From the NCBI GenBank assembly GCA_003024785.1, contig PUQB01000074.1:186001-250000 (forward strand): a stretch of DNA of 64,000 nt. Reading direction: 5' to 3'. This document shows, one piece after another, positions 52,744 to 61,542 of this stretch (positions are counted from its first letter, which is position 1; the number at the start of each line of letters is the position of its first letter). The stretch is from Selaginella tamariscina. Taxonomy: Eukaryota > Streptophyta > Lycopodiopsida > Selaginellales > Selaginellaceae. The notes below the pieces were generated by a model. The model had not been told where the DNA came from. It did no database searches and was given only the letters and a program-made list of their open reading frames with translations. Both the position numbers and the translations under genes were made by a program.

Positions 52744-55700
52744 TTAAGCTTCAGAAAACATACATTCCCTTGCAGTTTTGTTAATCGTGACTTTATCAAC
52801 GCTTCTTGACATCCACCCATATCGAATGGATTTAACATTTATAAAACATGCTGGGTCTTTTTGATTGGGAGACCATGTTTTCTCTAGGCATCCATTATAT
52901 CTTTCGCTCTCCTTCTCGTGTCGCCTTTTTTGTGGTTTGAACCATGCAACCTTAACAATACTATTTTTTGTGATTACTTCAGGTGTGTCGATAATTTGAC
53001 CCATCCAAATAGGCTGATTATATGACGCATCTGGAGTAATGAGAACCATCATTAGTTTTTGAAGATCCTTGCAGCAATCAAAGTATGCTTTAGGTTTTTG
53101 GTTCCTTTGTCCAAAAATGTGGGGTTTGCACTTCCACATCATTACTGGCTTCTATGTCGTCTGTGCTCAGTGATGTCATTTCAATCTCCTCTCGCCACCT
53201 TGTTTTAGGCCAAAAGGGTGTTGCAATTCTGTACTTGTGACAGTAGGCCCTTCCAACTCTTGAACAACAGTCTCCCAATAGTTGACCACATGCTTATATA
53301 GTTCTGAGTAACCAGTTGCCTTATCAGAATTCTTTGGCATCGATTTTTGAACCCATGCCACATATTTTTTGATGCCATCAATAATAACCTCTTGTTCCTT
53401 GAGCTGGGCACTCAATGGAATAGGGTCTGGTTGTCCTTCTGGGAGAAGTGGCTTTCCATCCTCTCCACTTTTGAAGAGCATTAAGCCCTCTTTCGGTAAC
53501 CACTCCTGCTCTAATGGCCGTAACTTGTACTGCATAATAGGTATACCATCTCGTATGGAGAAAAAGAATTGTAGCGGCACAAGGTGACCAACTAAAGAAT
53601 CACTCCCTTCTTTTATATACTCCTTGAGAAATTTTTTGAAGTCTGGCACCTCAGTCACAAGCAAAGCACAACTTTTTTTGGAGATGCAATTTTCAAAAAG
53701 ATTCATCATATGTGGTAAGGTAAGTGCACTTGTCCTTTTTGTAGAGTTGGAGACCTTGCTGAAGAACGCATCAATATCTTCATGAGTGTGACCAACCATA
53801 AGGAAACTGAGCGTGATTGTTTCAAACACACCTTTGGCAACAAGCATTGACAAGTATGCTAGCACATATCTAGAAAATAAAAGTAAGTATGAGCTTGAGA
53901 AACCCTTAAGTAAAATGATTTACCTATTTTTGTTCTCGCCTGCACAATTATCCATCTGTAAAAGCAAATGACGAGGAAGCTTATTTGATGTTGAGGACAC
54001 ATGTACACTATTTGAGCTAGATCCCTCCACTGAACCTGAACTCTCAACAGGGCCATCTGTTTTTTGTGCAGGTTGCTGACAATGCCTCTCATATTCCCAA
54101 GTAGCCTCAAGTGCAGATGTGTTCATGAGAGCATTATGTAAAGGTTGAAGGTGTTGTTTCTTCACTTTGAGATCACTGATAGGACTTATCTGTGAGTGGG
54201 CTTCAAGGTTTCTGAAACACATGGCTAACGACCCAATAGTGAAATTGGAGTCGCTAGACCAATGTGGAAGTGAAAAGTGTCCATATAACTCACAACCGTG
54301 TCCATGTGTTAGCACACCTGTCAATGAAATCGGAAGTTTCATGACATTTCCAAGGCACTTTGGTGTTGCAAAGAGCTTTGGAATGCTGGTCTTTGAATGA
54401 TCCATCTTGTCATGGATCAAGCACAGGTACTCTGATGGGCGTGACACAGAAAGCATGCGGTGTGCATAGTACTGAGACCGGCAAGTTTGTTGTGCAATCA
54501 TGTGGGCCTCCATCTTCCTTTGAATGGTAGTGATCTCCACCAAGGTTTTTGCACAAGCCTCTGCAGCCTTCAATGATGTACAAGTGTCACACTTAGAAAA
54601 GCTAGAGTGTTTTGCAATCTCCACATCCTTAAAATGAGTATTCCATATGTTGTTGAAGGTACCAGTGCAGATTGCTTGGAGCCCCATCAAACTGAGGCAC
54701 TTGTTCACATGTTCACACAGTTTCAATTGAGTGTAGATTGAAGGTAAAACCTTGAGATTTTCCCTGACCCCTGCATTTGTGGTTCGGCATTTGTGAGGCA
54801 TCCTGTCTGCATTTGCTTCCACAAAAGCCTTGAGTATCTCTATGGCTGCCATGATGTGAGAGCGGGTTTTGACCAAGCCAGTGTTCCCATGAACTGAGGT
54901 TCGCGCTCCATCTAGCCACTCATCCCTCCGACGATAGAACGGTCTTTGGGATCCCGTATATACTGTACCAAGCTTTGAAGCAGATGGCCACCTTATTAAA
55001 TACCATGGATGTACTCTGATAACCTGTGTCCGAGGCCATTCCATCAATACACCCAGTTAGTGCAGCATATACAAACTCATGCCTTTGCTTTTGGGTGAGC
55101 ATACGAAAGACATGTCTACATTGGGTAATTTCATTCCGGTCTGCCATCTGACAACACTTCTTCTTGCAACAGTCAATCGTGGAAATGCTCGTAACACTTT
55201 CGGAAGATGTAGGATCCATCTTTACTCTTGCTAAACTTGCAGGGGAAGATTACAACCATGAATCGCCTTTTTCTTACAATAGGACCAATGCAAGGAACCT
55301 CTTCAAATATGAGTTGTTCTTCCGGGTTGTTATTATTGAAATCCAACCCAGAATATGTTGAACCATCTTGCCGTCTTAATTCAGATGTTCGCCACCTCAC
55401 GAGGGATCCAGGATACAATGTGCCATTAGGTGAAACCTCTGTCACAACTACACCCACGAAGTCGGACCCTAGTTTCTCTTCTGACACTGCTTCCATTGGA
55501 TTTATAGCTGTGATGATGCCTCTTCCGACTTCAATCTCACGAAGAAAGAGAATCACCTCATCCATCACAGCAGGCAAGCCATCATCTGGTAAACTCGTGC
55601 TACTATTTGTTTGTGACTCTGCATATTCTGTGTCAGCCTTGACTTCATCCAAATTCCACAATACAGGAGAACCCTCCTTAAATTCCATTGCCAGAACCTC

Positions 55701-55865
55701 AACATGCTTGTAAATGGTGTTCACCCATACGTACACACAAGATCCTTGGGCAATATTGTGACATGATGCATTATTATCTCGAACTTCCACAGTTCCAGTG
55801 CCAACTATCTCGTTGTTCCGAAGAAGACATACTTTATCTCCAGTATTAAACATATTGTCCTGCAC
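52744..55865 (-). CDS. DUF7869-type gene with an RNase H-fold (DDE) transposase-like core
   Basis: Multi-exon minus-strand gene. The first open part (55865-55230) begins MFNTGDKVCLLRNNEIVGTG and resembles a domain at the N-terminus of some plant transposon proteins. After a short intron comes a cysteine-rich start (IDCCKKKCCQMADRNEITQC). The core holds LCLIHDKMDHSKTSIPKL, LLLQMDNCAGENKNR and, after a 55-bp intron (53924-53870, GT...AG), FLMVGHTHEDIDAFFSKVSN. The Asp, Asp and Glu/Asp of these three motifs would be the catalytic triad; HTHEDID is the hallmark of the DUF7869 family. The end (53278-52744) includes PIWMGQIIDTPEVITKNSIV, KVAWFKPQ and VKSIRYGWMSRSVDKVT, in shifted frames. Three one-base shifts (about 54950, 53215 and 53110) are seen and no nonsense codon. 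Its 5' side faces a palindrome array. The first ATG may not be the true start, since a possible acceptor (TTATGTGCAG) lies at it. Confidence 0.75.
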
Positions 55866-56006
55866 ATAAATAATTGTATTATTTATGATATCTGTTTATG
55901 CAATATTTCTAAGAAATCTGAATTACGGTTACTTAATAATATGCATATGCAATAATACATAATTATGTTTAGAGATAATATCTCATGTTTGATTAATACA
56001 ACTGAT

Positions 56007-56580
56007 GGGCGGGATTAATCCCGCCCACGAATCCCTCCGACGAGGAACGGTCGGCGGGATTAATCCCGCCGCCGACTCAACCCTTCGGAGAGAGTCGGCG
56101 GGATTAATCCCGCCTTGGACTCCCTCTGACAAGGAAGAGCCGGCGGGATTAATCCCGCCCACAATTCTTACGACGGGGAATGGGTGGCGGGATTAAACCC
56201 GCACATAACTCTCTCCAAAACTATGATTTCAAAGAGATCTCGGGATAAATCCTGTCCAAATCCTTAAAACAGGGAAGTGGTGGCGAGATTAATCCCGCCA
56301 CCCCTTCCCTGCCTCCTAAAATGGTTAGCGGGATTAATCCCGCAACAACTCTTTCTAATAAATTCTGGTAACTCTTCATTAGTTGAGAAGGTTATCGGCG
56401 GGATTAATCCCGCCACTCTTTTTCAGTGGAGGAGAAGCATTGCCCGAGAGATGGTGGCGGGATTAATCCCGCCACCTTTTCGAAGAGGCGAAAAAGAAAT
56501 GGCCGGATTAATCCCGCCGCCCCGGTTAACCTAGAATATTAAGTTAAAAGGATATTTAAACGGGATAAATCCCTAACGGA
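56007..56580. repeat. Palindrome array A (about 12 copies, period about 45 bp)
   Basis: The core GGCGGGATTAATCCCGCC is its own reverse complement. Perfect copies are at 56008-56025, 56053-56070, 56097-56114, 56142-56159, about 56398 and about 56455. Degenerate copies lie near 56187, 56240, 56283, 56327, 56500 and 56560. The spacers of about 26 bp are themselves partly inverted: for example GCCGACTC (56071-56078) pairs with GAGTCGGC (56093-56100). It lies directly upstream of the minus-strand gene. Stop-free frames across it encode only GGINPA/AGLIPP repeats and are not genes. Confidence 0.93.
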
Positions 56581-57116
56581 ATATATTATAATCCTAATGC
56601 ATTCCTAAACCCCTAAATTGTAATTTTAAGGAGAATGTAAGAGAGTGAATCTTTATAAGTATTTTTAAATTTATTTATAATACTTACTTGTAAACAGCAC
56701 TGAAGGCGCCGTGCTTTCCTATAAAGAATAGCACCAATTTAATCTCGCTCCTGAGATGATCATATGAAGAAAAAGAAGATTAAAGAGTGAAAAATACAGA
56801 AATGAAGAAACCCTTGCCGGAGAAAGAACCAGATCTGAATTTGAGTGGGAAATTAAATGCATTTTCAAATTTACATGTCAGACCGACAATACATATGTCA
56901 GAAATTCAAATTTTTTAAAAAGAACAGAAAATAAAAGATGAGTTGACACAAATATCCGACACTCTGACATATATACTCTCCAGTTCCAATGAGTATTTTA
57001 AAATTGCATTTAATGTTATTCAAGTGATTCAAGCTGTTTAATATTACGAAATTTTAGACTATATTCTACATTCTTAGTATTCAAGTATATTTATATATAT
57101 ATATATATATAAATAT
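56581..57116. other. AT-rich stretch without a recognised gene
   Basis: Contains a short region at 56695-56800 with less A+T (GGCGCCGTGCTTTCC), but no frame of note. A (TA)n run is at 57091-57110. Confidence 0.5.
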
Positions 57117-57890
57117 ATACTTATACAATAAATAAATTGATATATTATTATGTATCATTTAAAATATATTCATAGTCTGTTTATTATTATTATTTTCTTA
57201 ATTACTCGAGTATTTAGTTTTCATTTCCTAGTATCAATGGGATATTCTTTATTATTTTATTAATATTTGAAGAATATTCTAATATTAAACCTGATTATCA
57301 TAATTAAATTAGTCTTGTTCTTAATTATTACAGTAATTATTCTACATTTGTATATATTAATGGGATTTTCTCAATTAATTTGTTATTATTTCAAGAATAT
57401 TCCTGTGTTAAACCTTATTATCAATATTAAATTAATATATATTATTAAAACTATATATGACTATATATTAGATAAAATGATGTATTATTATGTATAATTT
57501 AAAATATGTTCATATTGTGTATATTAATATCATTTCCTTAATTACTTGAGTAATTAATCTTCTTTATATTAATGGGATATTCTTTATTATTTTCTTATTA
57601 TTCCAAGAATATTCCAATAAAACATGATTATGATAATTAATTTAGTTAATTATTTGAGTACTTAATTTACATTTGTATATATTAATGGGATTTTCTCAAT
57701 TAATTTCTTATTATTTCAAGAATATTTCAATGTTAAACCTTTTTATCAATATTAAATTAATATATATTATTAAAACTATATATGCTATATATTAGATAAA
57801 ATCATATATTATTATGTATAATTTAAAATATGTTCATAGTGTGTTTATTAATATTATTTTCTTAATTATTCGATGTTTGTTTTGCACACA
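57117..57890. repeat. AT-rich tandem duplication, unit about 325 bp
   Basis: TGTATATATTAATGGGATTT occurs at 57349 and 57674, and more than 200 bp after each are nearly the same. A third partial copy starts near 57130. The motif AAGAATATTC recurs in every copy. No coding content. Confidence 0.85.
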
Positions 57891-59040
57891 TATATAAACA
57901 CAATCATAAATTTACACACGCATTACAAGAACTTACAAAAAAACATATGCACACACATGCACAACCCTAAACCAAACTGAAGAAATATGTTGCTTCTTTA
58001 TTAAAACATCATGTTCAACGCATGTATGATATATGTACTCAATTGTGTGTATGTAACACATTGAATTTACATGTGTAATATTTATATTAAGCTTGTTGGG
58101 AGCAAACCCTAAACCCTAAACCCTAAACCCTGTGTATACATGTGTGTACAAAAATAATTTTTCAACACTCTCTCTTCACACCATGCATGATCCATCCTAA
58201 ACCCTAAACCCTAAACCCTAATATGTAACACAATGAATTTACTCATGTAATATGTATGTATGTCTGTGTGTATGTATATATGTGTACTTGTATGTATATA
58301 TGTGTACTTTCTCTCTTCTCTCATACATACACACCATGCATGATCCATGTTAATATGTACTGTCTCTCTTCTCTCAAACATACACACCATGCATGATCTA
58401 TAATATGTACTCGGTCTCTCTAATATTATGTACTAATATGTATGTATGTCTGTGTGTATAATACACACCATGCATGATCCATAATATGTACTGTCTCTCT
58501 TCTCTCATATACTATGTATGTATATCTGTGTATAATATGTGTAAGTATATATGTGTACTAATATATGCAATGTGTACAAAAATAATTTTTCAACACTCTC
58601 TCTTCTCTCATACATACACACCATGCATGATCCATCCTAAATCCAAAACCCTAAACCCTAAACCCTAAACCCATGTAATATGTATGTATGTCTGTGTGTA
58701 TACATGTGTATGTATATATTATGTGTATTAATATATGCAATGTGTATGTATGTATTGATACACATGAAACTTTAACACTCTCATGGACACACACATGTTA
58801 AATCCCTGCATGATTTATATTTTTGGGGTGTATGTGATACACCCACGCACACGCACGCATAATATATAATGAAAGAATATTCGTTTAGGGCGAATCTATA
58901 TTTTATTCTTTTTAGGGTTTAAGTATATTCTCAAAAGGAATATTCTATTAGGGTTAATATATATATTTAATTCCTTTAGGGTTTAGGTATATTCTTAGGG
59001 TTTCAAGAGGCGGCGGCTGTGAAATCGGCGGCGGCGGCTG
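57891..59040. repeat. Interstitial telomeric repeats and microsatellite blocks
   Basis: (AAACCCT) repeats occur at about 58108-58131, 58197-58221 and 58640-58672, each near the sequence CACACCATGCATGATCCAT, which recurs five times. Long TGTATGTATATATGTG-type runs lie between them. 58908-59005 shows TTTAGGGTTTA in the opposite orientation, followed by a GGCGGCGGC patch at 59009-59040. No gene. Confidence 0.85.
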
Positions 59041-59055
59041 TGCACACAGGTGAGA

Positions 59056-59098
<43 letters not shown>

Positions 59099-59366
59099 AT
59101 ATGTATAGGAGTGTGCGTATAATTTTATTTATTGATCTATCTCTCGCACACACACGCACACTTCTGTGTATATATATGTGTGTGTGGGTGTGTGTTTGTT
59201 TATCTGTATGATTTTATTTGTTTCGCTCACACACGCATACACACGATATACATATACACATATATATATATACCTATATACATATATACATACATATATT
59301 ATGTGTACCAGTATCTATTAAAAAAAATTTATTGATCTATCTCTCCCACACACACGCACACTGCTT

Positions 59367-59422
<56 letters not shown>

Positions 59423-59776
59423 CAATGCATATTAACAAATAGTATACAACACTAGTTTATATATATGCTTATATATTCATATGGGTTATATATCTATATA
59501 CACACATATATATATGTGTGTGTTTATCTGTATAATTTTATTTATTTATTAGTTTTATCTCTCGCACACACACGCACACTCCTGTGTATATATATGTGTG
59601 TGTGTGTTTGTTTATCTGTATGATTTTATTTGTTTTGCTCACACACGCATACACACAATATACATATACACATATATATATACCTATATACATATATACA
59701 TACATATATTATGTGTACCAGTATCTATATAATTTTTTTTATTGATCTATCTCTCCCACACACACGCACACTGCTT

Positions 59777-59818
<42 letters not shown>

Positions 59819-60295
59819 CAATGCATATTAACAAATAGTATACAACACTAGTTTATATATATGCTTATATATTCACAGACTCTCTCTCTTTCTTTATGGG
59901 TTATATATCTATATACACACATATATGTGTGTGTGTTTATCTGTATAATTTTATTTATTTATTAGTTTTATCTTTCGCACACACACACACACACACTCCT
60001 GTGTATATATATGTGTGTGTGTGTGTTTGTTTATCTGTATGATTTTATTTGTTTCGCTCACACGCATACACACGATATACATATACACACATATATATAC
60101 CTATGTACACACATATATTATGTGTACCAGTACTGTATAATTTTATTTATTTATCTATCTCTTGCACACACACGTACACTCCTATACATACATACATATA
60201 TATATACACACACACACACATATATATATGTTGTGTTTTTTCTCTGTATAATTTTTTTATTTATTAATTTTATCTCTCGCACACACGCTAAGCCC
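59041..60295. repeat. Macrosatellite of about 400-bp units made of dinucleotide tracts
   Basis: Three tandem copies: TTATGTGTACCAGTA recurs at about 59299, 59709 and 60119, and GATTTTATTTGTTT near 59209, 59628 and 60041. Each unit carries (TG)n, CTCGCACACACACGCACACT and long (TA)n runs. Open frames across it are low-complexity artefacts. Confidence 0.88.
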
Positions 60296-60300
60296 CTCGA

Positions 60301-61205
60301 GCGGCGGGATTAATCCCGCCGCCGAGGCCCTTCACGCAGGCCATGGGCGGCGGGATTAATCCCGCCGCTCTAGGACAAACCGAAGAGCGGCGGGATTAAT
60401 CCCGCCACCCACCCATGCCCTGTGTGGAATGCAGCGGGATTTATCTCGCCGGCAATGGCATGTGTGAAGGCCCTAATGGGCGAGATTAATCCCGGCGGAT
60501 TCCGCGCACGGCCTTTCTGGAGCCCCTGAAGGGGTGTGAGAAATAAATCCTGCCCAATTCTCTCTGAGAACGAGAAAGGTTGCGTCCAACGGGATTAATT
60601 CCGCCGCCTACGGCCAAAGTAAAGGGCCTGGGCGGTGGGATTAATCCCGCCGTGTACGCATGCCCTACAACACGGAATCGGGCGGATTTATCCCGCTGCC
60701 ATTGGCCTGCCTGAAGTGCCTAGGCGGCGGGATTAATCCCGCCCGATTCGGCGCAGGGAATTGGCGTCCGGCGGGATTAATCCCGCCGCATAGGGACCGA
60801 GTGAAGGCCCTGGGCGGCGGGATTAATCCTGCCGAGTCTTCAATGCCTGTTGGAGGAATGAATCCCGCCACCCTTCGCTTTTTTCTCCATTGGTGAGTCG
60901 GACCAATCCTAAAAGTTTCTGTCTGAGACGTAGAAGGTTTACAACATACCAATGGAGAGAATTGGGAAGGGTGGGGAAATTCATTTAATCATCCCTTACA
61001 TGGTGGGCGAGATTAATCCCGCCTCCTTTCTGGAGTCACTGAAGGGGTGTGAGAAATAAATCCTGCCCAGTTTTCTCTGAGACCGAGAAGGGTGGCAAGA
61101 TTAATTCCGCACTCCCGTTCAAGGCCTCCAGAAAGGTGGCGAGATTAATCCCGCCCACTCTTTCAGGAGGCATTGAAGGGGTGGCGAGATTAATCCCGCC
61201 GCACC
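60301..61205. repeat. Palindrome array B (about 18 copies, period about 45 bp)
   Basis: Perfect copies of GGCGGGATTAATCCCGCC are at 60303-60320, 60349-60366, 60389-60406, about 60725 and about 60770. A variant GGCGAGATTAATCCCGCC is at about 61006, 61138 and 61184, with further degenerate copies at about 60434, 60480, 60538, 60588, 60632, 60680, 60813, 60853, 61051 and 61094. A block of about 60 bp (GAAGGGGTGTGAGAAATAAA) is duplicated at about 60527 and 61042. It lies directly upstream of the plus-strand gene at 61543. Confidence 0.93.
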
Positions 61206-61542
61206 TTCTATGTGAATATATATGTGTATTAGTATATATAAGTTGCATATCTCATTTTATTTACTTTTATCATCTTATCATAATATTCGAGTAAAAGCTA
61301 GGAATCTATGTAAAACTGTCCAGAGCTCACATTTGTGGTGGTTCTAAAACGAAATGTTATCTTTCTTTTGCACTAGCACAAATGTGAGCTTTGGACAGTT
61401 AATTACGTCTACTTCTCTCTGTGTATTATTTTTGTATATTCGGGTTTATACAAGTGTGTGTGCGTTTTTATATGATTTATATTCATAGTGTATTATTTTG
61501 CAGAAGGACGATTTGATCAAACAAGGAGATCGAGTCATTAGT
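61206..61542. other. 5' region of the ParB-like gene, with a hairpin
   Basis: Between array B and the ATG at 61543. It contains the inverted repeat described separately and probably the transcription start. A TTTTGCAG acceptor-like sequence ends at 61502, so part may be an intron in the 5' untranslated region. Confidence 0.5.
61315..61399. repeat. Hairpin with 23-bp arms and 39-base loop
   Basis: Arm 1 is 61315-61337 (ACTGTCCAGAGCTCACATTT plus GTG) and arm 2 is 61377-61399. They pair over 23 bp with one mismatch, which would be a G-U pair in RNA. It could be a small-RNA precursor, a MITE-like remnant or a protein-binding site. Confidence 0.8.

Noticed and set aside
56005-56534. Long stop-free frames reading GGINPA and AGLIPP in the palindrome arrays
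   Set aside because: They exist because the palindrome has no stop codon in these frames. The 'protein' is just the repeat translated, is seen on both strands at array B, and has no start context or splice signals.
58108-58672. A chromosome end
   Set aside because: The telomeric tracts are only three to five units long, separated by other DNA, and occur in both orientations, so they are interstitial.
59132-60313. Open frames rich in His, Tyr, Ile and Thr
   Set aside because: They are translations of (TA)n and (CA)n tracts in the 400-bp macrosatellite and have no coding signal.
56007-61205. Regular repeats with spacers that resemble a CRISPR array
   Set aside because: The host is a plant nucleus, the repeats are perfect palindromes of 18 bp with degenerate copies, and the spacers are related to each other and partly inverted. 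No cas genes are present.
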